Made by a program: the position numbers and the translations under genes. Source: an uncultured Pseudomonadota bacterium (GTDB lineage Bacteria; SAR324; NAC60-12). Taken from it: a DNA stretch of 21,907 nucleotides. Positions 14,484 to 21,632 of the stretch are shown here, one piece after another; position 1 is the stretch's first letter; the number at the start of each line of letters is the position of its first letter. The notes beneath the pieces were generated by a model. It worked only from the letters and a program-made list of their open reading frames with translations, was not told the DNA's origin and ran no database searches. The stretch covers positions 1 through 21,907 of the forward strand of contig CAJXNF010000011.1 in assembly GCA_913056375.1 (NCBI GenBank), read 5' to 3'.

Positions 14484-14691
14484 CAAGTTCATCGGATTGA
14501 CAGTACTCATTGATTCTCTCCTCAACCAATCAGGTCAATTCTGGAACTTTTCTTTTCTGCGTTCTCGTCACAAGATCAAATAATTAACAAGCAATAATTC
14601 AGCAAACTGACTTCCAAATGGACGACTAACTGCTGAAAGAGCAACGACCCACTAAAAACTTGGTTTCTCTAGCCTGATTAAATTGATCAGG
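14444..14691. repeat. Cluster of five (A/G)ATCAGG words
   Basis: In the 489-base gap between the TPR gene and the thioredoxin gene, AATCAGG occurs at 14444-14450 (+), 14472-14478 (-), 14528-14534 (+) and 14673-14679 (-), and GATCAGG at 14685-14691 (+). Four of them form two inverted pairs with 21- and 5-base gaps. The rest of the gap (14304-14792) holds no convincing gene; the apparent upstream extension of the thioredoxin frame to TTG 14694 is not used. Confidence 0.4.
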
Positions 14692-14792
14692 AGTTGCCCT
14701 GCGAATCTGACTGCGAGTGGAGTGCCATTGACACTTGGATGGAATGGCCAAATTGCTTCGTGAACTATCAATCTTTGGGAAGGAAAGATCTA

Positions 14793-15620
14793 ATGAGCTA
14801 TGAAGTTGAAGATTTTCAGCAAGATGTGCTGGAAAAAAGTTTCCAGCAACCCGTTCTTGTAGATTTTTGGGCGGAGTGGTGTGGCCCCTGCCGCACTTTG
14901 GGCCCTATCCTGGAACGATTGGCCGCAGAAAATCATGGGAAATGGTCTCTGGTCAAGGTCAACACGGAGATACATCAGGAAATCGCGATGTATTTTCAAA
15001 TTCGCAGCATCCCCGCGGTGAAACTCTTCATTGACGGAGAAGTAGTCGACGAATTCACCGGCGCACTACCAGAAGCATCCATTCGACAGTGGTTGGAGCA
15101 AACGCTGCCCGGAAATAGCAGTAACAACCAACTGCTGGAATTTGCCAAAGAAGCACTGGAAGTAGGAGAAGTGGACCAGGCTCTGCTCGCTCTAAAACGG
15201 CTATTGAATGAAGAACCTGATCATGATGAAGGCAGAACTCTACTTGCTCGAATATACTTGGTTTCTCAAGATGAGGATCTGCAAAAGCAAGCAGTGGCGT
15301 TGATTGAGTCCATCGGACCCGATTCCAAATTCTTTGATGTTGCGGAGGCTCTTCGGCTGCTGGTGGAGATGTTGGATGACAAGTTTCTGCAAAACCTGCC
15401 AGCTAGTCCACATCAAGTTCTCATGAAAGAGGGAATCGATGAATTAAGACGAGGGCGTTTTGATCACGCCCTCAAGCATTGGATTGATGCTCTGAAGAAA
15501 GAACGGGAATATCGTGAATTAGCCCGCAAGGCATGTGTGGCAGTCTTTAAATTTCTTGGAGAAGACAGTGAGGTTACACGGCAGTACCGGCCTGCGTTCT
15601 CTAGTGCGTTCTATTCCTAA
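14793..15620 (+). CDS. cnoX: Thioredoxin-TPR protein, CnoX/YbbN-like co-chaperedoxin
   Basis: A 275-residue cytoplasmic protein with an N-terminal thioredoxin fold and a C-terminal TPR-like helical half, the architecture and length of E. coli CnoX (YbbN), a holdase that hands oxidation-prone proteins to GroEL/DnaK. The active site is WCGPC (Cys30, Cys33), fully redox-type, unlike E. coli CnoX, which has SQHC. The cis-Pro is Pro74 (IRSIPAVKLF). The helical part begins near 110 (QLLEFAKEALEVGEVDQALLALKRLLNEEPDHDEGRTLLARIYL, by position) and ends with GIDELRRGRFDHALKHWIDAL. ATG 14793 is preceded by AAGGA 8 bases upstream and begins right at the thioredoxin fold; the TTG at 14694 would add 33 odd residues. 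A strong hairpin follows the stop. Confidence 0.9.
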   Translation: MSYEVEDFQQDVLEKSFQQPVLVDFWAEWCGPCRTLGPILERLAAENHGKWSLVKVNTEIHQEIAMYFQIRSIPAVKLFIDGEVVDEFTGALPEASIRQWLEQTLPGNSSNNQLLEFAKEALEVGEVDQALLALKRLLNEEPDHDEGRTLLARIYLVSQDEDLQKQAVALIESIGPDSKFFDVAEALRLLVEMLDDKFLQNLPASPHQVLMKEGIDELRRGRFDHALKHWIDALKKEREYRELARKACVAVFKFLGEDSEVTRQYRPAFSSAFYS

Positions 15621-15622
15621 TG

Positions 15623-15662
15623 TATCAGGCGAGTTGGCAAGGATAACCCAACTCACCTGATA
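15623..15662. terminator. Strong hairpin between convergent genes
   Basis: A 15-base stem, 15623-15637 with 15648-15662, with a single C-A mismatch and a 10-base loop, sits exactly between the ends of the thioredoxin gene (15620) and the convergent permease gene (15668). There is no long T-run on either side, so it would be a weak classical terminator, but position and stability suggest it ends both transcripts. Confidence 0.6.
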
Positions 15663-15667
15663 GCAGT

Positions 15668-16129
15668 TCAGCTTTGAGGCTCAACCAGTCGAGGAATCAG
15701 AAGACCTTCCACCTTTGGTGCAGCCAGTATTCCTGCTGACATCCCAATCACAAAAAGGATTGGGTTAACATTTCCTGAAAAAATCGAGGTCAACCCAGGC
15801 CCAGGACAGAAACCACCCAATCCCCAACCCAAACCAAAAATTACCGCCCCAACTACCAACGGGCGATCAATCACCTTAGACGTTGGGAGTTGAAAGGAAC
15901 TCGTAAATCGGGGTTGTTCATTCCTTATAATCAGTTGGTAGAGCAACATATACACACCCGTTCCTCCACCCATCACAAAAATTAGACTAGGGTCCCAGTT
16001 TCCAGTAAAATCTAGGAAACCAATCACTTTACCAGGTTGGGTCATCCCACTGATGGCTAGTCCAATTCCAAAAACGAAGCCTACTGCAAGGCTTATTAAG
16101 TTTTCACGACTACGCAGCACCTCAATCAT
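15668..16129 (-). CDS. YeeE/YedE-type half-permease, DUF6691 (PmpB-like)
   Basis: A 153-residue integral membrane protein with about four TM helices, thought to move sulfur compounds such as thiosulfate or persulfidic sulfur across the inner membrane. It has the DUF6691 signature SGMTQPGKVIGFLD.TGNWDPSLIFVMGG (about 27-55) and GWGLGGFCPGPGL with Cys108, the position of the sulfur-relay cysteine in YeeE-family permeases. I use ATG 16129, preceded by a near-perfect GGAGG six bases upstream and overlapping the partner gene's stop by 4 bases (ATGA). The longer frame to 16411 merely runs through pmpA in another frame. Paired with the next gene it would rebuild one full YeeE-like pore. Confidence 0.88.
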   Translation of the reverse strand: MIEVLRSRENLISLAVGFVFGIGLAISGMTQPGKVIGFLDFTGNWDPSLIFVMGGGTGVYMLLYQLIIRNEQPRFTSSFQLPTSKVIDRPLVVGAVIFGLGWGLGGFCPGPGLTSIFSGNVNPILFVIGMSAGILAAPKVEGLLIPRLVEPQS

Positions 16130-16563
16130 AATACGCCTCCTAACAGATGATTGGTGACCCAAACCATTCCGATTCCAGCAGCCATGAATACTCCGACCGA
16201 GGCCATCGACCGTAAGGAGAGTCTCCCGATTCCACAAATGCCGTGTCCACTGGTGCACCCACTCCCAATGCGAACCCCGATACCAACCAAGAGACCAGCT
16301 ACTAGAGTAGTGATCATGCCTCGTCCAGCAGTATCTACAAACATCTGCGGTGAAACTAGTACCATCACGAGGCCCGCCAAAACCATTCCCCCAATGAACA
16401 TGGCTCGCCATGCGATTGCCCCAGGCTGGGGAACAAGTAAACCACGAAAGATGCCGGAGATCCCTGCAATTTTTCCGTTGAAATACATCAAGGCCGCAGA
16501 AGCAAGGCCGATCAGGACACCTCCCAGCAGAGGCTCCCAGATCGAAAAATCCTGAATTTGCAT
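16126..16563 (-). CDS. YeeE/YedE-type half-permease (PmpA-like)
   Basis: A 145-residue inner-membrane protein with about four TM helices; the first half of the two-gene sulfur-compound permease. The YeeE/YedE signature is clear: PLLGGVLIGLASAALMYFNGKIAGISGI (about 11-38) and RIGSGCTSGHGICGIGRLS (98-116) with Cys103 and Cys110. ATG 16563 has AGGA six bases upstream. It is separated from the upstream dioxygenase gene by 91 bases without an evident promoter and is coupled to the second half-permease by ATGA. In Serratia the equivalent genes pmpA/pmpB sit beside an ArsR-type regulator and a beta-lactamase-like hydrolase, the arrangement seen here. Confidence 0.9.
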   Translation of the reverse strand: MQIQDFSIWEPLLGGVLIGLASAALMYFNGKIAGISGIFRGLLVPQPGAIAWRAMFIGGMVLAGLVMVLVSPQMFVDTAGRGMITTLVAGLLVGIGVRIGSGCTSGHGICGIGRLSLRSMASVGVFMAAGIGMVWVTNHLLGGVL

Positions 16564-16654
16564 AATGATCCTAGTAGTGGAAGAAAAGTATTTAAACCAA
16601 AGCCAGAGACATTGAACACCTGATGACAGTTGGTCAAAGACTCCAAAGCTCCTT

Positions 16655-17677
16655 TCAATTCACTGGATAACCGGCCTGATCCCAGTGCAACATTCCAGTG
16701 GTCGGTACACAGATAATGTTTTCCAAACCTTTGTTGTTGAGGGAACTGGTTGCGTAGCGTGCCCGCCTGCCGGAGCGACAGAAGAGATAAACTTTTTCAT
16801 AGGTTTTAAATTTATCGAGGTATTGCGCCTCATCACCCAGTGGGATGTTAATGCTACCTTGGACGTGCCCGTTGCCGTATTCCTGGGGAGTCCGAACATC
16901 AACCAGCAAAACATCCTCAGAGGGATTCTCACTGAGATGCTTGATCTCTTCCATCGTACAAACAGTTTCACTGCCTTGCTCTTCGGTCACACCACAGTCA
17001 AGGTTGGCTGGCAATGATTCATCGATCCTTTTCGGATACGGCAGATTTAGATTGTTCATAATTCTATTAAAGTCTTCAAAAGAGTTGTCTGTTTTCAATC
17101 TTGGATTGAGGCGTTTTTCTTCACCAACTGATGTGACCAAGCGTCCCCGGTAATCATGTCCTGGATAAATCAAGGTTTCATCCGGCAGTGAGAAGATCTT
17201 TTCGTGAATGCTCCGATAGAGATTCTCTGGACTTCCTTGTTGAAAATCTGTCCGACCACATCCACGAATCAAGATAGCGTCTCCGGTGAACACCATGTTC
17301 TCAACCTGGTAACTGGTGCAGGCATCCGTATGTCCCGGAGTCGCCAGTGCCTTTAAGGTATGCTTGCCGAACTGAAGCTCTTGTCCATCTTCCAGCAGAA
17401 TATCTGCACATCCGACCCCAGCTGGCTTCCCAACAGCTGTTTGAGCTCCCATTGAATCTCTAAACATCCCCAAAGCTGTTACATGATCCACATGAACATG
17501 CGTATCGAGCGCGTAGAGGAGCTTTAGTTGCAGATCAGTCACAGCTTCCAGATCACGCAAGTACTGCTCTCGAACAGGATCAATGATGACTGCTTCTTTC
17601 GTGTCCTGGTCCCACAGTAGGTAGGTGTAGGTCCAGGTATCGTAGTCAAACAATTGACGAAAACCGATTGTTCCCAT
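16655..17677 (-). CDS. Persulfide dioxygenase-rhodanese fusion (ETHE1/Blh-like)
   Basis: A 340-residue cytoplasmic enzyme expected to oxidise glutathione persulfide to sulfite with iron and O2, with a fused rhodanese that moves sulfane sulfur. The metallo-beta-lactamase domain (1-240) has THVHVDH (His60, His62, Asp64, His65), His116, Asp133 (FTGDAILIRGC), the ETHE1-type signature RGCGRTDFQQG (138-148) and YPGHDYRG with His174. The rhodanese domain (about 240-340) has LLVDVRTPQEY and the active loop CRSGRR with Cys300. ATG 17677 has GGAG six bases upstream; the frame extends to 17782 but only by overlapping the regulator gene. It lies 43 bases after the ArsR-type repressor. Such fusions are known (PRF type). 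Confidence 0.94.
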   Translation of the reverse strand: MGTIGFRQLFDYDTWTYTYLLWDQDTKEAVIIDPVREQYLRDLEAVTDLQLKLLYALDTHVHVDHVTALGMFRDSMGAQTAVGKPAGVGCADILLEDGQELQFGKHTLKALATPGHTDACTSYQVENMVFTGDAILIRGCGRTDFQQGSPENLYRSIHEKIFSLPDETLIYPGHDYRGRLVTSVGEEKRLNPRLKTDNSFEDFNRIMNNLNLPYPKRIDESLPANLDCGVTEEQGSETVCTMEEIKHLSENPSEDVLLVDVRTPQEYGNGHVQGSINIPLGDEAQYLDKFKTYEKVYLFCRSGRRARYATSSLNNKGLENIICVPTTGMLHWDQAGYPVN

Positions 17678-17720
17678 CTCAGTCTCCTTTGGTAAGTGAA
17701 TCGATTTAAAGTTGAGGTCC

Positions 17721-18065
17721 TCAGGCTTGACAGAAGATGCTTTTGACCATCTCAAACAACCTTTGGAACCGTTCATCAGCAATTCGATAGTAAGAGTAAT
17801 TCCCCTCTCGTCTCAGATTGAGCACGTTATGGAGTTTCAATAGTGACAAATGCTGAGAGAGTGTGGCTTGCTTGAGCCCTGTCAAATATTCCAAATCCTG
17901 AACGTTCTGTTCACCTTGCTGGAGGATACAGAGAATCTTGAGCCGCGCTGGGTGTGACAAAACCCGTAGACACTCCGTGGCTTTATTGATGTTTTCCTGT
18001 TGATCCACAAACAGACTTCGTAAGTCCATTTCCAGATCAGCATCGAGGGTTCTTGCTGTTTTCAT
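17721..18065 (-). CDS. ArsR-family sulfide/persulfide-responsive repressor (BigR/SqrR type)
   Basis: A 114-residue winged-helix dimeric repressor. The core LSHPARLKILCILQQGEQNVQDLEYLTGLKQATLSQHLSLLKLHN (by position about 36-80) is the ArsR DNA-binding domain, and a beta-wing (RREGNYSYYRI) follows. Two cysteines are placed as in BigR: one in RLKILC (residue 46) and one near the end in SIFC (residue 112), 66 residues apart, as in BigR Cys42/Cys108, which form a disulfide or polysulfide bridge when sulfide is high. A third Cys (32) precedes. I use ATG 18065; a GTG at 18077 would add four residues, and neither start has a strong ribosome binding site. It probably represses its own operon through the palindrome before tauE. 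Confidence 0.9.
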   Translation of the reverse strand: MKTARTLDADLEMDLRSLFVDQQENINKATECLRVLSHPARLKILCILQQGEQNVQDLEYLTGLKQATLSQHLSLLKLHNVLNLRREGNYSYYRIADERFQRLFEMVKSIFCQA

Positions 18066-18116
18066 GATCTTTTTCACTAAGAGATTATTACCAATCAGTT
18101 GACTGGAATCACGCTA

Positions 18117-19007
18117 CTAAAGGATGGTTTCTTTCGCCAAGATGAAGAGCCCCATGATCAATACAAACCAACCGAATCCAGGCTTCAGTTTGGCGCTGGA
18201 GACAAAACGACTGAGATATGTTCCAAGGTAAATCCCAATGATGGAAAGTAGGGAGAACAGAGCCAAAAAACCCCATTCAATGCTTTGATTCCCGAGATCT
18301 CCGAGAAATCCAAACAAGGATTTCACTGCAATGATCATCAAAGATGTACCCACTGCCTGCTTCATTGGTAGTTTCGCCAACACGACCAGTGCAGGGATGA
18401 TCAAAAAGCCCCCGCCGGCTCCGACAAATCCGGTTACCGCTCCGACAATCAATCCCTCTAGAGCAATCATTGGGTAATTGAATTGAAGTTCACCCTCTTG
18501 TTCTGATTCACTCCCTCCACGAATCATTGAAACAGAGGCTAGAATCATCACAGTCGCAAAGACCCCCATCACAATCAGATCCCGCCCCACCACAAGATTT
18601 CCGAGGTTGAAAATCTCAACTGGAAGAGCGGGCACCAGATACTTCCTAGCCAGGAAAACTCCTACAAATGCAGGTACCGCAAAGATTGTCCCTGCCTTCA
18701 GATACACCAATCCCAACTTGAAGTAGTTGACAGAACCAACCAGGGCACTCAACCCAACGACAAACAAGGAGTAACCGGTTGCCAGTACGGGAGGAATTTC
18801 AAGCAGATAAACTAGAATTGGCACCGTTAGGATGGAACCCCCACCACCAATCAATCCCATGGTTGCTCCAGCCAGAATCGTCGCCCCAAAGCCAAACAAT
18901 GCTGATCCACTCGTGGGGATTGTGCCAAAACTGTTGCCGATCAACCCCAAGCCGATTCCAAGAGCCATGATGGAAACTAGCGGTTGCATTTGTCTGAGAA
19001 GTGCCAT
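18117..19007 (-). CDS. TauE/SafE-family sulfite/sulfonate exporter
   Basis: A 296-residue inner-membrane permease with about eight or nine TM helices. It has the two TauE/SafE half-repeats with glycine-rich loops: MGLIGGGGSILTVPILVYL (about 50-68) and GFVGAGGGFLIIPALVVL (about 197-214), plus an extra N-terminal TM segment. In this setting the likely job is export of the sulfite made by the persulfide dioxygenase. ATG 19007 has AAAGGA five bases upstream. It is the first gene of the sulfide operon, directly behind a promoter with a nested operator; the repressor gene follows after about 50 bases. Confidence 0.9.
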   Translation of the reverse strand: MALLRQMQPLVSIMALGIGLGLIGNSFGTIPTSGSALFGFGATILAGATMGLIGGGGSILTVPILVYLLEIPPVLATGYSLFVVGLSALVGSVNYFKLGLVYLKAGTIFAVPAFVGVFLARKYLVPALPVEIFNLGNLVVGRDLIVMGVFATVMILASVSMIRGGSESEQEGELQFNYPMIALEGLIVGAVTGFVGAGGGFLIIPALVVLAKLPMKQAVGTSLMIIAVKSLFGFLGDLGNQSIEWGFLALFSLLSIIGIYLGTYLSRFVSSAKLKPGFGWFVLIMGLFILAKETIL

Positions 19008-19041
19008 GTGATCCTTTCAACTGACTTAAAATTATTTAATC

Positions 19042-19069
19042 ATTATATTCGAAAATTTGAATATGTAAA
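19042..19069 (-). promoter_or_regulatory. Promoter of the sulfide operon with nested ATTC-N8-GAAT operator
   Basis: On the minus strand TTTACA (19069-19064), 16 bases, then a consensus TATAAT (19047-19042). The palindrome ATATTC-N8-GAATAT (19045-19064) fills the spacer and touches both hexamers. Its core ATTC-N8-GAAT is the motif reported for the persulfide-sensing repressor SqrR. A repressor bound here must block RNA polymerase. The start point would fall about 27 bases before the tauE ATG. The rest of the 205-base gap up to 19212 shows nothing clear, and I could not pick a promoter for menB. Confidence 0.75.
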
Positions 19070-19212
19070 GAGAAAAATTATCTGATGTCGCTCACTGAAT
19101 TACCCTTCGTTTGCGATGTTGTAGGAAAGGCGATAACTTGTTTGTTTAATTATTCACTGGTTCGTCAAGCGTCGACCAAGCTCCTCTACTTTCGCAAAGG
19201 CCTGCAGTTCTC

Positions 19213-20046
19213 ATGAGCTTACCACCAGACTATTGGATTCCGTCCGGTTCCTTCCAAGAAATTCTCTACCACAAATCAGAAGAGGGGATCGCCAAGATCA
19301 CCATCAACCGACCGCATGTTCGTAACGCTTTCACACCTCTAACCGTTCGTGAGATGCAGAAAGCACTGGATGACGCCAGAGATGATATCAACATCGGCAC
19401 GATCATCCTGACTGGACAGGGTGATCTCGCTTTTTGCTCCGGTGGAGATCAGAAAATCCGTGGAGATGCAGGCTATAAGGATCAGGATACCGGACACCTA
19501 CGTCTAAACGTCCTTGATTTTCAACGCCAGATCCGAACTTGTCCTAAGCCCGTTGTGGCGATGGTTGCGGGTTACGCCATCGGTGGTGGTCATGTGCTAC
19601 ACCTAATGTGTGATCTGACGATTGCAGCTGAGAATGGGGTCTTTGGTCAGACGGGACCAAAAGTCGGTTCTTTTGATGGAGGTTATGGTTCCAGCTACTT
19701 GGCTCGCATCGTTGGTCAGAAGAAGGCCCGGGAAATCTGGTTTCTCTGTCGTCAATACAATGCCCAGCAAGCGCTGGAGATGGGTTTGGTCAATACAGTG
19801 GTACCGCTTGAGCAACTGGAGGAAGAGACTGTGGCCTGGTGCCGTCAGATGCTGCAGCACTCACCGACTGCCTTGCGTTGCCTGAAGGCAGCAATGAATG
19901 CTGATTGTGATGGCCAGGCTGGCTTACAAGAGTTGGCGGGTGCCGCGACCTTGCTGTTTTATCAAACGGAAGAGGGGCAGGAAGGCCGAAACGCCTATGT
20001 TGAAAAAAGGCCACCGGATTTTGGCAAGTTTGTCCGCCATCCCTGA
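19213..20046 (+). CDS. menB: 1,4-dihydroxy-2-naphthoyl-CoA synthase
   Basis: A crotonase-fold enzyme of menaquinone (vitamin K2) synthesis that closes the second ring of o-succinylbenzoyl-CoA to 1,4-dihydroxy-2-naphthoyl-CoA in the cytoplasm. The 277 residues show the MenB-specific runs CSGGDQKIRGDAGY (about 76-89), GYAIGGGHVLHLMCDLTIAAEN (by position about 121-142), TGPKVGSFDGGYGSSYLARIVGQKKAREIWFL (about 146-178) and the C-terminal RPPDFGKFVR, which separate MenB from other enoyl-CoA hydratases. The length is typical. ATG 19213 has only a distant AAAGG. No other men genes are in the window. The tas-like gene follows after 39 bases on the same strand. Confidence 0.96.
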   Translation: MSLPPDYWIPSGSFQEILYHKSEEGIAKITINRPHVRNAFTPLTVREMQKALDDARDDINIGTIILTGQGDLAFCSGGDQKIRGDAGYKDQDTGHLRLNVLDFQRQIRTCPKPVVAMVAGYAIGGGHVLHLMCDLTIAAENGVFGQTGPKVGSFDGGYGSSYLARIVGQKKAREIWFLCRQYNAQQALEMGLVNTVVPLEQLEEETVAWCRQMLQHSPTALRCLKAAMNADCDGQAGLQELAGAATLLFYQTEEGQEGRNAYVEKRPPDFGKFVRHP

Positions 20047-20085
20047 GCAACAGAATATCGTTTCAAGATTTTAGAGAGATACCAC

Positions 20086-21126
20086 ATGCAATATCGTCAG
20101 TTGGGACGAACCGACCTCCAAGTAAGCCAAATCTGCCTCGGAACCATGACCTGGGCTGAACAAAATACTCAGGAAGAAGCCTTCGAACAGATGGATGCAG
20201 CTCTAGATTATGGAGTGAATTTCTTTGACACGGCTGAGCTGTATCCGGTGCCTCCCAGTGCCACTACCTATGGCGGAACTGAAACAATCATCGGTAACTG
20301 GTTCACTCAGCGGGGACAAAGAGCCAAAGTGATTCTGGCTACCAAGGTGGTCGGACCAATGATCAAGGCCCCTCACATTCGTGAAGGCCAAACCCGCTTG
20401 AACCGAGCGATCATTGAGGAAGCTGTCAATAGCAGCCTCGAAAGACTACAGACCGATTACATTGACCTCTACCAGTTGCATTGGCCAGATCGGAATAGCA
20501 ATAAATTTGGTCAACTCAATTACTTTCATGATAGTGCGGAGGTTTCCACCCCCATCCTGGAAACCTTGGAAGCTTTAGCAGCCATCCAAAAGACTGGGAA
20601 AGTTCGGCATTTTGGGCTCTCCAATGAAACCCCCTGGGGAACCATGCGCTTCCTGCATTACGCGGAAACACAAAATCTACCACGGGTCGTCAGCATTCAG
20701 AATCCCTACAACCTGCTAAACCGCACTTTTGAAATTGGCCTAGCAGAGATTGCCCATCGAGAACAAGTAGGATTATTGGCCTATTCACCGTTGGCATTTG
20801 GTGCCCTCTCTGGGAAGTATCTTCAAGGGAACCAACCAGAGAACGCCCGTCTCACACTCTACTCACGCTTTGTGCGCTACAAGACCGTTCATGCTGAAAA
20901 TGCGATTCAATCCTATGTGGATCTGGCTCAAGCCCATGGACTGGATCCTGCCCAAATGGCGCTAGCTTATGTCAACAGTAGACCTTTTTTGACCAGCAAC
21001 ATCATTGGGGCGACCTCGATGGAGCAATTGAGGATGAACCTCGCTAGCAGTGAACTCAAATTATCGGAGGAAGTATTGGCGGGGATTGAGCAAATTCATG
21101 GTCTCTATCCAAATCCATGTCCGTGA
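20086..21126 (+). CDS. tas: Aldo/keto reductase, Tas-like
   Basis: An NADP(H)-dependent aldo/keto reductase of 346 residues, the same length as E. coli Tas and very similar over its whole length (opening MQYRQLGRTDLQVS, LGTMTWAEQN, ELYPVPP, LQTDYIDLYQLHWP, SIQNPYNLLNR, HGLDPAQMALA). The catalytic tetrad is Asp48, Tyr53, Lys87 and His132. The cofactor-binding C-terminal part is present (SNIIGATSMEQLRMNL). The true substrate of Tas is not settled. It follows menB by 39 bases with GAGAG before the ATG and is probably co-transcribed. No terminator was seen after the stop. Confidence 0.94.
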   Translation: MQYRQLGRTDLQVSQICLGTMTWAEQNTQEEAFEQMDAALDYGVNFFDTAELYPVPPSATTYGGTETIIGNWFTQRGQRAKVILATKVVGPMIKAPHIREGQTRLNRAIIEEAVNSSLERLQTDYIDLYQLHWPDRNSNKFGQLNYFHDSAEVSTPILETLEALAAIQKTGKVRHFGLSNETPWGTMRFLHYAETQNLPRVVSIQNPYNLLNRTFEIGLAEIAHREQVGLLAYSPLAFGALSGKYLQGNQPENARLTLYSRFVRYKTVHAENAIQSYVDLAQAHGLDPAQMALAYVNSRPFLTSNIIGATSMEQLRMNLASSELKLSEEVLAGIEQIHGLYPNPCP

Positions 21127-21169
21127 ATTTAGCTTGGGGATCTGTAGTTAGTAATTCAGAATTGGAGGG

Positions 21170-21562
21170 TTAGTTCATCAGTTTAGAAGAAACTGATTGG
21201 CTAAGCACAGGACCTGCTTGTAGCAATTGGGTCTGCTCTACTGGCCCATACTCGGGGACAAGTCTACGCATCACACCCAAGGCAGTTTCCAAATCGTTCT
21301 CTGCGATTGCTTTCTTCAGCACTCCGATCTCTGCCTGAATCGTAATCGTCTCTGGCAGAGGCTCGTGGGAGCGAAAAATTCTGGGATGGGTAGTCACCTC
21401 AGCCTGCTCCGGTTCAATCAGCAACTCCTCATAGAGTTTTTCACCAGGACGCAATCCGGTAAATTGAATTGGAACATCTCGCTCAGGAACATAGCCACTC
21501 AGCTCAATCATCTGTCGCGCTAATTCTGCAATCTTCACCGGATGTCCCATGTCCAACAGAAA
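21170..21562 (-). pseudogene. 3' remnant of a WbpM/CapD/FlaA1-type UDP-sugar 4,6-dehydratase gene
   Basis: The last 130 or so codons of a membrane-type nucleotide-diphosphosugar epimerase/dehydratase used in surface polysaccharide synthesis. FLLDMGHPVKIAELARQMIELSG, then IQFTGLRPGEKLYEELL, and the closing RRLVPEYGP are the C-terminal signature of this family. A full gene would continue for several hundred residues upstream, with a Rossmann domain and usually TM helices. Here the homology stops abruptly at Phe (codon 21562-21560): the 27 residues before it in the open frame look random, and no Rossmann motif follows. The gene is therefore broken by a rearrangement, an insertion or an assembly join. 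The remnant itself has no stop or frameshift. Confidence 0.8.
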
Positions 21563-21632
21563 TGGCTTTTTCAATGTCACCAGTCTAACCAATGAGGAGA
21601 TTCGTGGGAATTTGTTGGGCCTGGTAATCCTG

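Noticed and set aside
14497..14502. TTGACA on the plus strand as a -35 element for the thioredoxin gene
   Set aside because: No acceptable -10 hexamer at 16-18 bases; the same holds for the TTGACA at 14728-14733.
14694..14792. 33-residue N-terminal extension of the thioredoxin-TPR protein from TTG 14694
   Set aside because: TTG without good support; ATG 14793 has AAGGA at proper spacing and starts at the thioredoxin fold.
16130..16411. N-terminal 94-residue extension of the second half-permease
   Set aside because: It runs through the first half-permease gene in another frame and has a Trp/His-rich shadow composition; ATG 16129 has an excellent GGAGG.
21177..21197. Perfect 8-base hairpin ATCAGTTT/AAACTGAT
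   Set aside because: It lies within the final codons of the dehydratase remnant with no T-run; too weak to call a terminator.
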